Shown here: in pieces, positions 8,191 through 17,299 of the stretch
Layout: every line of letters starts with the position of its first letter
Position numbering within the stretch: the stretch's first letter is position 1
Assembly (NCBI RefSeq): GCF_036016195.1
Contig: NZ_JAYWTM010000024.1
Span: 62,001-126,000, forward strand
Direction: 5' to 3'
Source: Brenneria populi
GTDB taxonomy: Bacteria; Pseudomonadota; Gammaproteobacteria; Enterobacterales; Enterobacteriaceae
DNA length: 64,000 bases
Program-made: the position numbers and the translations under genes
The notes under the pieces: model-generated
What the model was told of the DNA's origin: nothing
The model's input: only the letters and a program-made list of their open reading frames with translations
The model's database searches: none

Positions 8191-9969
8191 CTACGGTTTG
8201 GCGCGGCCGGACAGGTTGGCGGCGCTGACCGCCAGTATCGACAGGATACTCAACGCGGCGGCGGGCGCCAGCACGCCCCAGAATGCCCGTTCGATATACG
8301 GCATGCCTTCCGCCAGCACGCGCCCCCATTCGGGGGTCGGCGGCGACGCCCCCAATCCCAGGAACCCCAGCGAAGCCAGCGCCAGCGCGATACCCGGCAG
8401 ACGCAGCATGGCGTGACGGAATAACGGCCCCGCCAGCGCCGGTAAGACGTAGAACAGGCTGCGGCGCACAGGCCCGACGCCGAGTACCGGCAGCATGCGA
8501 ATATAGGGGCGCGCGCCGATTTCGGATACCAGCGCCGCGGTGTGCGCCGCCAGCGGCGCCCAACTGACGGCGGTAACCGCGATCGCCGCTCCCGTGGCCG
8601 TCGGGCCATTGATCGCCGCCACCAGCAAACCGGCGATGACCGGCGGCAAGGCGTTTGCGACTTCGATAGGGCCGATAAACAGGCGCGGAAACAGACCGAC
8701 AAACAGGCCAAGCGCCAGACAGGCCAGAGAAACCATCAGCGCCAGCGTACAGGTATTCAGCGTTCCGTGGGCGACGCGGGCCAACAGGTCGCGCCCCATG
8801 GCGTCGGCGCCGAACGGCAGCGTCAACGAGGGCGGCTGCAAACGTAAGAAGGCGGACGCGTAGGGGTCGTGCGGCAGACCGGCGATCGACAATACGATTA
8901 GCAGCAGCAGGCAGACGGCCGGCAGCCAGACGGCGCGGCGCGATACCGTCACTTGGTTCTCGGCCGGCACCGGCATCGCGCCATTGCTCAGCGCGCGGCC
9001 AAGTATCAATAGCCGCACGCCGCCGGCCGCCATGCCGGCGATCGACGCGATAATCAGTAAAATCAGCACGCCCGCCTGTAGAGCTGGCAGATCCTGCGCC
9101 GCCGCGGCGCCCAGGGTCGCGCGCCCCAGCCCCGGAATGGCGAACACTTTTTCTACCGCGATGGCGCCGCCGGTTAAGGAGACTAAAACCAACCCCACCA
9201 GCGGCATCACGCCCGGCAGCGTGCGCTTCAGCACCGCCAGCGCGATATGCCGGCGGCCGATCCCGGCGACGTTCCAGGTCGTCAGCCAGCTTTCGCTGAA
9301 TGTCGCCGAGAGCGCATCGGCGATAATGCGGCCAAGATAGCCGCCGGCGGGAACGCCCAGCGCCAGCGACGGTAATACCGCATAGTGCGCGCCGTTCCAG
9401 CCGTAGGGCGGGAACCATTGCAGCCAGACCGCGCCGATGATCAGCAGGAACGACGCCAGCAGAAATTCCGGCAGCGCGGTGAACATGGCGGCAAAAAAAC
9501 CGTTCGAGCGGCGTATCCGCCCGCGCAGTCCTTGTCTAAAGGTGTTGGCGCACAGCAGCGCCGCCAGCGAAAAGGCCACCAACGCGGCCGATGCCATCAG
9601 GGTCAGCGACACCCCCGCCGCCTGCAACATTCCCGGCAGAACCGGACGTCCCGAAACCCATGAGTTCCCCGCATCGCCGCGCAGCAGTCCGCCCAGCCAG
9701 TTGACCAGCAGCCGCAGCGGTCCCTGATCCAGCCCCAGCGACTGGCGGATCGCATTCAGCGTTTCCGCCGTGGCCTCCTGTTCGCCCGAGCGCGCGCGCA
9801 GCAACGCCAGCGCCGGATCTTGCCCCGACAGCCACGGCAATACGCCGATCAGCGCCACGATGCCCGCCAGCGTCAGCAGGCGGGAGAACAGCGGGAGCAG
9901 CATGCCGTAGCGGGGAGGCAAGACGCGGCCGACCCCGGCGCAGGTGCGACAATATAAGGTTTCACTCAT
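8191..9969 (-). CDS. Fused DppB-DppC-type ABC permease (nickel/peptide/opine family)
   Basis: This 592-residue polypeptide joins two inner-membrane permease subunits that are normally separate. Residues about 25-315 match the DppB/NikB type (GQDPALALLRARSGEQEATAE lumenal segment shortened, VEKVFAIPGLGR, EAA-like loop before LKRTLPGVMPL). Residues about 345-590 match the DppC/NikC type (PFGADAMGRDLLARVAHG, then IRMLPVLGVGPVRRSLFYVL and the C-terminal LGLGASPPTPEWG). A hydrophobic linker with SNGAMPVPAENQ joins them. The gene is last in the operon, 33 bp after the binding protein. No strong ribosome binding site precedes the chosen start, and Met23 is an alternative that would remove a CRTC motif. 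Confidence 0.85.
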   Translation of the reverse strand: MSETLYCRTCAGVGRVLPPRYGMLLPLFSRLLTLAGIVALIGVLPWLSGQDPALALLRARSGEQEATAETLNAIRQSLGLDQGPLRLLVNWLGGLLRGDAGNSWVSGRPVLPGMLQAAGVSLTLMASAALVAFSLAALLCANTFRQGLRGRIRRSNGFFAAMFTALPEFLLASFLLIIGAVWLQWFPPYGWNGAHYAVLPSLALGVPAGGYLGRIIADALSATFSESWLTTWNVAGIGRRHIALAVLKRTLPGVMPLVGLVLVSLTGGAIAVEKVFAIPGLGRATLGAAAAQDLPALQAGVLILLIIASIAGMAAGGVRLLILGRALSNGAMPVPAENQVTVSRRAVWLPAVCLLLLIVLSIAGLPHDPYASAFLRLQPPSLTLPFGADAMGRDLLARVAHGTLNTCTLALMVSLACLALGLFVGLFPRLFIGPIEVANALPPVIAGLLVAAINGPTATGAAIAVTAVSWAPLAAHTAALVSEIGARPYIRMLPVLGVGPVRRSLFYVLPALAGPLFRHAMLRLPGIALALASLGFLGLGASPPTPEWGRVLAEGMPYIERAFWGVLAPAAALSILSILAVSAANLSGRAKP

Positions 9970-10002
9970 GACTCATTGTTACTCGTTACCGCGCCGAATG
10001 GG

Positions 10003-11523
10003 CTATTCGGCTTTTTTATTCGCATCGATGCGGGTGGCGCTGTCGATCAAGGCGCGCTCGCGCGGATCGCGCAGCGCATCGACTACCTGCGCGCTTTCTC
10101 CCTGAATAACGCGTTCGTGCAGCATCGGAATAGCCGCGTCGCTGGCTAAAATCAGATTTTCCGCACGCATTATCGCCCGGCGCCGTTCATCGCCCGCCGG
10201 AATGGCGGCCGCCTGTTGCAAAGCCTTATCGATCTCCGGGCGGCAGAGGTGGGCGATATTGAAAGAGCCTTCGCAGGAGAAATCGCTGTAGAGGTAGGCG
10301 ACTGGATCGCCGGAGTCCAGTACGGTGGCGCGCGACAAAATAAAGGCGTCGAATTTGCCCGCCAGCGCATCGGATTCAATCTGGGCGTATTCGCGCACCA
10401 CCTGCTTTACCGTAAAACCGGCGGCGGTGAGCTGCTGCGCCAGGTATACCGCGACTTCGGGCAGCTCCGCGCGATCGCTGAATGTCGCCAGCGTAATGCT
10501 CGCGCCGTTGGGCGACGCGGCCGCTACCGGGTCGGCGACGGGCTGGCGCAGCGCGGCGGCCCACGGCAGCGCCGGGCCGAGCAGACCCTGGGCGACGTCC
10601 GCGCGTTTTTCATACACGCTATCCACCAGTTGCTGGCGGTTCAGCGCGTTGCGCACCGCCGCGCGCAACGCCGGATCCCGCATCGGCCCCTGCCGGGTAT
10701 TGAGATAAAGCGTATTGGTGCGCGGCATCGGCACTTCATGCACCAGTTTCTGATCCAGCAGCGGCGCCTGAGACACCGGTATCGCCTCCACGATATCGGC
10801 GGCGCCGGTCCGTAGCGCGGCGGCGCGGGCCGCGCCGTCCGGCACAAAGCTGACGTCGATGCCGCCGGCCTGCGCTTTAGCGCCCCAATAGCCGTCGAAT
10901 CTGTCCAGCGTGGCGCCGCTGGTGCCGTTTACGCTGCGCAGCACGAAGGGGCCGCTGCCGGCGTTTTGCGGATTCACCACGCCGTTTTTACCATAGGCGC
11001 GGGGGGACAATATCGCCAACTGCGGGCTGGAAAGGCGCTGCGGCAGCAGCGGATCGGGAGTGGCGGTCGACACAATGACCGCGCTGTCGCCGTCCGCCGC
11101 GACGGTCAACTGAACGCCGTCGAGGATACGGGGTTTCGGGGCGGCGGTCGCGGCGATCGTGAGCGCATTGACCACCGTAGCCGCGTTCAACGCGCTATCG
11201 TCATGGAAACGAACATTCGGGCGCAGTTCGAAGCGCCAGCTATTATCATCGATTCGCCGCCACTGCGTGGCGAGAGCCGGCCGGGCTTCGCCGAGCTTAT
11301 CCAGCACCACCAGCGTCTCCGCGGTGCTCCAGCGCGACAGTTTGAACGCGTCGTCGCTGAGCGGCGTCAATCCGGAGCGGGGAGGCTGCAGCATCGCCAC
11401 TCTCAGGCGGTCGCCGCTATCGGCGGTCGGTTTTTCATCCGGCTCGTTGAAACAGCCGGAAAGCAGCAGGGCGGCGGCGGCGCCAAGCAGCGCGCAAAGC
11501 GGCCGTAAAGGGCGTGCATTCAT
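10003..11523 (-). CDS. ABC transporter substrate-binding lipoprotein (SBP family 5, nickel/opine/peptide)
   Basis: This is the extracytoplasmic receptor of the importer. The 506-residue protein begins with a lipoprotein signal whose lipobox LLLSGC places the acylated cysteine at residue 24. The family 5 features follow: LVVLDKLGEARPALATQW, SWRFELRPNVRFHDDSALNA, GSGPFVLRSVNG and a two-lobe body with DPVAYLYSDFSCEGSFN near the C-terminus. Lipid anchoring is unusual for an enterobacterial peptide or nickel binding protein, which is normally soluble in the periplasm. It is 9 bp downstream of the MFS gene and upstream of the fused permease. The ligand could be a peptide, nickel or a metal-opine complex. 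Confidence 0.87.
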   Translation of the reverse strand: MNARPLRPLCALLGAAAALLLSGCFNEPDEKPTADSGDRLRVAMLQPPRSGLTPLSDDAFKLSRWSTAETLVVLDKLGEARPALATQWRRIDDNSWRFELRPNVRFHDDSALNAATVVNALTIAATAAPKPRILDGVQLTVAADGDSAVIVSTATPDPLLPQRLSSPQLAILSPRAYGKNGVVNPQNAGSGPFVLRSVNGTSGATLDRFDGYWGAKAQAGGIDVSFVPDGAARAAALRTGAADIVEAIPVSQAPLLDQKLVHEVPMPRTNTLYLNTRQGPMRDPALRAAVRNALNRQQLVDSVYEKRADVAQGLLGPALPWAAALRQPVADPVAAASPNGASITLATFSDRAELPEVAVYLAQQLTAAGFTVKQVVREYAQIESDALAGKFDAFILSRATVLDSGDPVAYLYSDFSCEGSFNIAHLCRPEIDKALQQAAAIPAGDERRRAIMRAENLILASDAAIPMLHERVIQGESAQVVDALRDPRERALIDSATRIDANKKAE

Positions 11524-11532
11524 CAGAGAGTC

Positions 11533-12792
11533 CTATTGTTTTAGCAAGTGTGAGCGTTTAAACGGCCGGCAAATCGGCACCATCGCCAATGCGCTGCACA
11601 GTGGAACGGCAGCCAGCATCAGCCAGGGGATCGCCGCCCGCGGCGATGGCGTCAGCGCATAATCAAGCTGCGCGCCGAGCAAAAAATTGCCCGCCAATAC
11701 CGTCACTCCGCCCATCGAAGCCAGCGCGCCGTAGTGGGCGCCGAGGTTATGGTTATTGGCGAAATGCGGAATAAGATCCATGCCAACGGGGATGATCAGC
11801 ATTTGTCCCAGCGTCAACAGCGTAATCAGGGAGAGCGCCGGCAGTAACCGCAGCCAGCCTTCCGGCGGCGTCATGGGCGCAAACAGCGCGACGCTAAGGA
11901 AGGAGGCAGAGAGCAGGGCGAATCCCAGCGGCAGCATACGGGCCGCCCCCTGGCGCCGGGCAAAGCGCGCCAGCGGCAGCTGTAGCGCAATCACCAGCAG
12001 CGAAGCCAGCACGAACAGCGGCCCGAGATCCTTTTCGCCGCCGCCGGCGCGATGCAGCTCCACAGGCAGGGCCAGATAGAGCTGGTTATAGCTGAACAGG
12101 TAGGCGCTGTAGGCCACGATGAACGCCACAAAACGCCGCTGGCGGAACGTTTGCCACCAGGGCGCGATATGCAAGGCGGATTGCGCGCGCGGCGCGGCGG
12201 GCAGGCTGAAAAACAGGATGAACAGCGCCAGCAGAAAGATCAGCGCGCCCGCCAAGGCGACCCGTTGAAAACCGTATCCGGCCAGCATCGAACCGAGCAG
12301 CGGACCCAGCACCGCGCCCAGCTCGCCGCAGATAGCGAACAGTGCGAACCATTCCGAGCGGCTGCGTTTCCCCTGTTTTTCGCTGTAGGTGCCGGCCTGC
12401 GCCATCAGCGCTTCGATAGACGGCGAGAACAGCGCGCCGCCCACGCCGGTCAGGCAGGCGCCCAGGATAACCGGCCACAGCGAGTCCGCCAGCGCCAGCA
12501 ACAGATACCCGGCAATGCGCACCGCGCAGCCGCACAAAATGACGCCCCGAGCGCCGAAGCGGTCGGCCAGCGCGCCGCCGACTAAGAACATCCCCTGCTG
12601 TGAGAAGGTGCGCAAGCCAATAATCAGTCCGATCGCCCAGCCGGAAAGCAGCATATCGTCACGCAGGAAGATGGCGAGAAAGGGCACCACGGCATAAAAG
12701 CCGATATTGAAAACCAGCTGGCTGCCCAGCAATAACGGCGGGTAGGGCTGAGCGGCGCGGTTGTTGGCGAGGTCCGACATAGAATTATCCAT
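11533..12792 (-). CDS. MFS transporter (DHA1 type) inside an ABC-importer operon
   Basis: This 419-residue protein has about twelve membrane segments. The conserved major facilitator motif A is visible between helices 2 and 3 (GGALADRFGARGVILCG), and RTFSQQGMFLVGG resembles MdtH-like drug/metabolite exporters. It lies between the ATPase pair and the binding protein, with gaps of only 12 and 9 bp, so it is part of the same operon. An exporter next to a complete nickel/opine-type importer recalls cntE beside cntABCDF in staphylopine loci, where the MFS exports the metallophore. The exported compound is unknown, and no biosynthesis genes are nearby. Confidence 0.83.
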   Translation of the reverse strand: MDNSMSDLANNRAAQPYPPLLLGSQLVFNIGFYAVVPFLAIFLRDDMLLSGWAIGLIIGLRTFSQQGMFLVGGALADRFGARGVILCGCAVRIAGYLLLALADSLWPVILGACLTGVGGALFSPSIEALMAQAGTYSEKQGKRSRSEWFALFAICGELGAVLGPLLGSMLAGYGFQRVALAGALIFLLALFILFFSLPAAPRAQSALHIAPWWQTFRQRRFVAFIVAYSAYLFSYNQLYLALPVELHRAGGGEKDLGPLFVLASLLVIALQLPLARFARRQGAARMLPLGFALLSASFLSVALFAPMTPPEGWLRLLPALSLITLLTLGQMLIIPVGMDLIPHFANNHNLGAHYGALASMGGVTVLAGNFLLGAQLDYALTPSPRAAIPWLMLAAVPLCSALAMVPICRPFKRSHLLKQ

Positions 12793-12804
12793 TAATTCTT
12801 ATTT

Positions 12805-13647
12805 TCATCGCGCCGCGCGTTCGGCGGCGGCGTGAAACGGCGTGGTTAACGAGGGGACGGCGGCCAATAACCGCTGGGTCTGCGTGTGGCGCGGCGATGT
12901 CAGCACATCGGCGGTCGGGCGATCTTCGATAATGCGTCCATCGTCCATGACCAGCATACGTTCGCACAAACCGGCGATCATTGAGATGTCGTGCGACACC
13001 ATCAGCAATCCCATATTATTTTGCAACGTCACCTGTTGCAGCAGGCTTTTTATCTGTTCCCGCAGCGGTAAATCCAGTCCGCTTATGGGTTCGTCGGCCA
13101 GTAGAAAATCGGGGCGCGTCACCAGCGCGCGGGCTATCGCCACGCGCTGGGCCTGTCCGCCCGACAGCAGGCCGGCGGGTTGCGCCGATAGGCCGGCGCT
13201 CAGACCTACCTGATCCATCGCGTCCCGGACGCATGACGCGATATCCGCGCCGTAGCGCAGCCGTTTCAAGGGTTCGGCAATCAGCGAGGCGACCGAGCGG
13301 CGCGGATCCAGCGAGCCGGCGGGATCCTGCGGAATGTACTGCACCCGGCGGCGATACCACAGGAGCGAACGTACGGAGCCGGGGCGCACCGGCTGGCCGT
13401 CGCAGTGTATCGTGCCGCTGTCCGGCGTGTCCAACGCCAGTAGCGTTTTCAACAGCGTGGATTTGCCGCAGCCGGATACGCCGGCCAAACCCACGCGTTC
13501 ATGGCGCTGCAGACGGAGCGACAGCTCACGGAGGATCGCGCCGTCGGGACGGTTTTTTTGCCACGGAAAACGCGGCGCGGCGCGATAATGGCTAACGCGC
13601 TCCATGCTTAGAAAGGGCGTCGAAACGTCGTGCAGATGTCGATTCAT
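12805..13647 (-). CDS. ABC transporter ATP-binding protein (DppF/NikE/CntF type)
   Basis: This is the second of two ATPases that energise the importer. The 280-residue protein has Walker A GVSGCGKS near 56-63, the Q-loop in VQYIPQDPAGSLDP, the signature LLSGGQAQRVAIARAL and Walker B LLADEPISGLD. The SLDPRR stretch after the Q-loop is typical of DppF-like subunits. Its ATG overlaps the stop of the upstream ATPase by 4 bp. Signature and Walker residues are intact, so it should be active. Confidence 0.88.
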   Translation of the reverse strand: MNRHLHDVSTPFLSMERVSHYRAAPRFPWQKNRPDGAILRELSLRLQRHERVGLAGVSGCGKSTLLKTLLALDTPDSGTIHCDGQPVRPGSVRSLLWYRRRVQYIPQDPAGSLDPRRSVASLIAEPLKRLRYGADIASCVRDAMDQVGLSAGLSAQPAGLLSGGQAQRVAIARALVTRPDFLLADEPISGLDLPLREQIKSLLQQVTLQNNMGLLMVSHDISMIAGLCERMLVMDDGRIIEDRPTADVLTSPRHTQTQRLLAAVPSLTTPFHAAAERAAR

Positions 13648-14450
13648 CCGGCAAGGACTCCGGTATCGGGGGGCAACAGATTGGCATGGCGGGCCGCCCT
13701 GACCAGACTCCGCGTATAAGGATGCCGCGGCGCGTCCAGCAGTTGCGCCATGCTGCCGGATTCAACCAGACGGCCCTGTTCCATCACCAGTCCGCGCCGG
13801 CAAAGCTGCGCGGCGACGGCGATATCATGGGTGATAAACAACAGAGCGGGCGCGGAAGGGTGTGCGCACCGCTCCTGCAGCACCTGTAAGACCTGCCGCT
13901 GGGTCATGACGTCCAGCGCGGTCGTCGGTTCGTCGGCGACCAGTAAACGGGTGCGCCCCAGCAGCGCCAGGGCGATGCAGATGCGCTGGCGCTGTCCGCC
14001 GGACAGCTCGGATGGAAAGCGTTGCCGCAGATTGGGAATATCGCCCAGCCCCATCTCATCCAGCAGCATCGCGAGTTCGGCCTGCGATGAGGCGCCCAAC
14101 GCCAGAGATAACTGTTTACCCAGCCGCATCAGCGGGTTGAGCGCCGTGGCGGAGTCCTGAAAGACGGCGGACACGCGTGCGCAAACCGGCCGGGCCAGGG
14201 CGTGCAGATGCGTCACGTTCTCGCCGTTGACCCGGATTTCGCCGTTGATGCGGCAGTTCGCCGGCGGCGTACCGATCACCATTTTGGCGGTTAACGATTT
14301 ACCGGAGCCGGAGGCGCCGATCAGGCAAACCTTCTCGCCGGCGCGCAGGCTGAAACTCACATCGCTGATTTTGCGCTCTAAGCCGATGGATAGACCGAGA
14401 TTCACCACCTCTAATACGGTATCCGCCGGTCTGTCGCTGTTTGTCATCAT
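13644..14450 (-). CDS. ABC transporter ATP-binding protein (DppD/NikD/CntD type), first gene of the operon
   Basis: This ATPase begins the five-gene transport operon. Homology begins right after ATG ATG at 14450-14445 (MMTNSDRPADTVLEV), giving 268 residues. The in-frame extension back to 14651 has no family similarity and runs through the promoter region. Walker A is GASGSGKS, the signature LSGGQRQRICIALAL and Walker B LLVADEPTTALD, followed by ITHDIAVA. The ribosome binding site is weak. A Zur-like palindrome lies 26-45 bp upstream. Confidence 0.87.
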   Translation of the reverse strand: MMTNSDRPADTVLEVVNLGLSIGLERKISDVSFSLRAGEKVCLIGASGSGKSLTAKMVIGTPPANCRINGEIRVNGENVTHLHALARPVCARVSAVFQDSATALNPLMRLGKQLSLALGASSQAELAMLLDEMGLGDIPNLRQRFPSELSGGQRQRICIALALLGRTRLLVADEPTTALDVMTQRQVLQVLQERCAHPSAPALLFITHDIAVAAQLCRRGLVMEQGRLVESGSMAQLLDAPRHPYTRSLVRAARHANLLPPDTGVLAG

Positions 14451-14475
14451 GACACTACGCTGCGTTACGTTAATT

Positions 14476-14495
14476 GATATGTAATAACATAACAA
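14476..14495 (-). promoter_or_regulatory. Zur-like operator in front of the nickel/peptide transport operon
   Basis: The sequence GATATGTAATAACATAACA closely resembles the gammaproteobacterial Zur box as I recall it (TGTTATA, any base, TATAACA), with the arms TGTAATA and CATAACA around a central A; five of seven arm positions pair. It lies in an AT-rich island just upstream of the first gene, where a repressor would block transcription. Fur or NikR sites are alternatives. No tool was used to score it. Confidence 0.42.
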
Positions 14496-14670
14496 AATGT
14501 GGCGAAACGATGCAAAGGAAATATTTAGCGGATGTCGGGGGTTGCGCAAGCCTTCTGCGCCGGACGTATCGCCGCGCGGACAGGGAATGGCGTCGTTTAC
14601 CACGCACGAAACCCTTAGCCAGCCTGTCATAAAAATATGACTGAGAGACAAGCTGGCAAGGGGGAATATA

Positions 14671-16476
14671 TTAGCCCACGGTTTTATTTTGGCGATTGCT
14701 TAGCCACTCACGCAGCGCCTCCGGGCGCTGAACGCCGTTGAGGCGCGCTTTGACCTCGCCCTGTTCCAGCCACAGCAGGGTGGGCAGCGCGCGTACCCCA
14801 AGGCGCTGCGTCAGCTCGGTATGACGATCGGCGTCCAGATAGCGGCCATCGAGCTGCGAATACGCCTCTTCGTCCAGCAGCGTTTCCAGCTGTTTGTACA
14901 GGCTTTTACAGTGGACGCAGCGTTCGGCGCCGACCAGCAGCAGCTGCGGCGCCGCCCGGCGGCTAAGATTTTCCCATGCGCTCTCGTCCAGCGGCGAGAA
15001 GCGGGTACGATCGACGCTAAACAGCCTGGGGCTGCGCTTCAGCTCTTCGCTGTCGGTGGCCACGCACAGCGCATCGCCGCTTTTTTTATAAGGGCGCACG
15101 CCGTCGACGCGGATCACGCTGGCGAATCCGGGCCGCGCCGCGCCCGGCTGACGAAAGCGCGTGTTGTCCGGCGCTTCCACCGGGATCTCTTGCGGCCGCG
15201 CCAGCTGCGGCACCCAGTCATAGGGCACGCGATAGGCGCGGTAAAGCATATTGGTGTTGACGGTTTTCCCCCAGTAGGGCGAGATATATTCCCACACGAT
15301 ATCGTGCTGCGCCGTGACCTCGAAAATCCGGCCGTTGGCCCCTTCATTGATCAGCGTGTTGCCGTTGGGCAGGCGCTGAATATTACTGATATAAGGGCTG
15401 TAGAAGCGAAATGCGTCGGTGGGGTGCGGGATCCCCGCTTCATAAGGCGAATAACGCCAGACGATATCAAGGGTCACCGGGTTGATCTCCAGCACCCGCG
15501 AGTAGTCGCGCCAGGCGTTTTTAACGCCGTCGGCGGAAGCGGGGTTCGGCGCGCCGTAGCCGGCCCATCCTCCGTTGTCGAACAGCAGAATATTGCCCGC
15601 GCCGGGCAGTCCGGCGGGGATCATATGGGCGTGGTGCTGGCCGATAATCCAGCCCAAATGCTTCAACTCCGGCGTATGGTAGTCCGGTCCCAGCTTCCAG
15701 ACGATATTGCCGCTTCGTTTATCGATAATGGCGATAATGTTGGATTCGCGCGCGTCCCAGATGATGTTATCGGGATGGAACCGGGTATCGCCCTGATCGA
15801 ACCATGGGTTGGGGCCGAGCGCCGACATCGAATTGATGTGCATCCAGTCGCCCATGCCGCCGCCGCTCTTGCGCATATTGGGGTTATTGTAGATAGCGCT
15901 TTTCGCCGCGTCGTCGAAGCCCAGCTCGTCGAAGTGATCGCTGCAACGCCACTGCCACAGGATATTGCCCTGCCAATCCACTTCGATGATGGTGTCGTCA
16001 AGCAGCAGCTTGTCGCTGATGCGGGCGTTGCGCACATTCTGGTGCGCCAGAATCAGCGTATTGCCGCCGATCGGCTGCGGCTCCAGTCCCGGCGCATAGT
16101 AGCCCACCGGGCTGCCGCTGCGCTGGTAGTCATGATGGGCGCGCGCCATCCACTCGACGGGCAGATCGGGGTCGGCGATCTGTTCGTAACGGTTGAATTT
16201 CCATACGATATTGCCCTCCCAGTCGACCTGGATCAGATCGACCATATCCTGCATGCCGTAGCGCGGATCGCGTTCGCCGCTGTGGCCCAGAATGTAGCCG
16301 CCGGGCAGGATTTTATTGGGAAAACCGTGCAGGCCTTCCCACAGGCGCAGTTCGGTTCCGTTCATATCGATCAGCACGGCGCCGCTTTCCAGCGCCTGAA
16401 AGACGGTATAACCGCCCCAGGCCTTCTCCGGGTTATAGATGGTGGTGCCGGTGGGGTAAACGGAAGGGTGTCCCAT
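14671..16476 (-). CDS. Arylsulfotransferase (ASST)-like protein fused to a C-terminal thioredoxin-like domain
   Basis: The 601-residue protein has two parts. Residues about 1-480 form an ASST-type beta-propeller with repeated blades such as IEVDWQGNILWQWR, GNIVWKLGPDYHTPE and LEINPVTLDIVWRYSPYE. Histidines in GQHHAHMIPAG resemble the catalytic region of PAPS-independent arylsulfotransferases. Residues about 505-590 form a thioredoxin-like domain with a CVHC motif at 520-523 and a cis-proline in RALPTLLW near 565. There is no signal peptide, so unlike secreted AssT it should be cytoplasmic. It lies 13 bp downstream of the sulfonate-type ATPase gene, which suggests a role in mobilising organic sulfur. 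The reaction is inferred. Confidence 0.8.
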   Translation of the reverse strand: MGHPSVYPTGTTIYNPEKAWGGYTVFQALESGAVLIDMNGTELRLWEGLHGFPNKILPGGYILGHSGERDPRYGMQDMVDLIQVDWEGNIVWKFNRYEQIADPDLPVEWMARAHHDYQRSGSPVGYYAPGLEPQPIGGNTLILAHQNVRNARISDKLLLDDTIIEVDWQGNILWQWRCSDHFDELGFDDAAKSAIYNNPNMRKSGGGMGDWMHINSMSALGPNPWFDQGDTRFHPDNIIWDARESNIIAIIDKRSGNIVWKLGPDYHTPELKHLGWIIGQHHAHMIPAGLPGAGNILLFDNGGWAGYGAPNPASADGVKNAWRDYSRVLEINPVTLDIVWRYSPYEAGIPHPTDAFRFYSPYISNIQRLPNGNTLINEGANGRIFEVTAQHDIVWEYISPYWGKTVNTNMLYRAYRVPYDWVPQLARPQEIPVEAPDNTRFRQPGAARPGFASVIRVDGVRPYKKSGDALCVATDSEELKRSPRLFSVDRTRFSPLDESAWENLSRRAAPQLLLVGAERCVHCKSLYKQLETLLDEEAYSQLDGRYLDADRHTELTQRLGVRALPTLLWLEQGEVKARLNGVQRPEALREWLSNRQNKTVG

Positions 16477-16489
16477 AGCAAAGCTCCAT

Positions 16490-17299
16490 TCAGAAAGTAG
16501 TGGATGAGGATTCCGGCGCCGCCGGCGTCGCGGGGCGCGTCAACAGCGCCAGCAGTGCGTTGCACTGTTGATGAAAAGCCTGACCGTCGCGCCGGCGGGG
16601 ATGCGGCTGGTCGAGGTCGGCGATGTGGAGAATACGGCCGGGGCGCGGCGCCAGCACCACGACGCGGTCGGCCAGATAGACCGCTTCTTCCACATCGTGC
16701 GTCACCAGCAGGGTCGTGGTGCCTTCCGTTTGATGGATGCGCCGCAACTCCTGCTGCATCTGCTGACGCGTCAGGGCATCCAGCGCGCCGAAGGGTTCAT
16801 CCAGCATTAAAATACGCGGATTGGCCACCAGGCCGCGGGCGATGGCGACGCGCTGCGCCATCCCGCCGGAGAGCTGGGCGGGCAGGACGTCGGCAAAATC
16901 GTCAAGGTGAACCAGGCGGATAAAATGGTCCACCAGCCGCGCGCGCGCCGCCTTGTCGCGCTTCTCCCGCGCCAGTCCCAGCGCGATGTTCTGGCGTACC
17001 GTCAGCCAGGGAAACAGCCGCGGCTCCTGAAACACTATCCCCCGGTCGCGGCTGATGCCGCTCACCGCCTGGCCGTCCACCAGAATGCGCCCCTGATATT
17101 CGTTATCCAGCCCGACCAGCATACGCAGCAGCGTGGATTTGCCGCAGCCGCTGCTGCCGACGATGGCGACCAGTTCGCCGCCGTGGATGGAGAGCGAAAA
17201 GTCATCGATAACCGTCATCGGCCGGCCTTTGACGTTAAATTGCTTTTTTAGCCCTTCAAACTGCACCACCGGCGGGTGGTTAATGTCGATGACGCTCAT
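16490..17299 (-). CDS. Sulfonate/taurine-type ABC transporter ATP-binding protein (SsuB/TauB-like)
   Basis: This ATPase serves a nitrate/sulfonate/bicarbonate-family importer. The 269-residue protein has Walker A GSSGCGKS at 48-55, the family-typical FQEPRLFPWLTV Q-loop, the signature LSGGMAQRVAIARGL, Walker B LMLDEPFGALD and VTHDVEEAVYLADRV. The GGMAQR signature and FPWLTV are characteristic of SsuB/TauB. Its start overlaps the stop of the fused permease by 4 bp, and the ASST gene follows after 13 bp. Confidence 0.88.
   Translation of the reverse strand: MSVIDINHPPVVQFEGLKKQFNVKGRPMTVIDDFSLSIHGGELVAIVGSSGCGKSTLLRMLVGLDNEYQGRILVDGQAVSGISRDRGIVFQEPRLFPWLTVRQNIALGLAREKRDKAARARLVDHFIRLVHLDDFADVLPAQLSGGMAQRVAIARGLVANPRILMLDEPFGALDALTRQQMQQELRRIHQTEGTTTLLVTHDVEEAVYLADRVVVLAPRPGRILHIADLDQPHPRRRDGQAFHQQCNALLALLTRPATPAAPESSSTTF

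Noticed and set aside
14821..16500. A 559-codon open frame on the plus strand opposite the arylsulfotransferase gene
   Set aside because: It is the antisense shadow of a GC-rich coding sequence. The minus-strand protein has clear domains, whereas this frame has none and no ribosome binding site.
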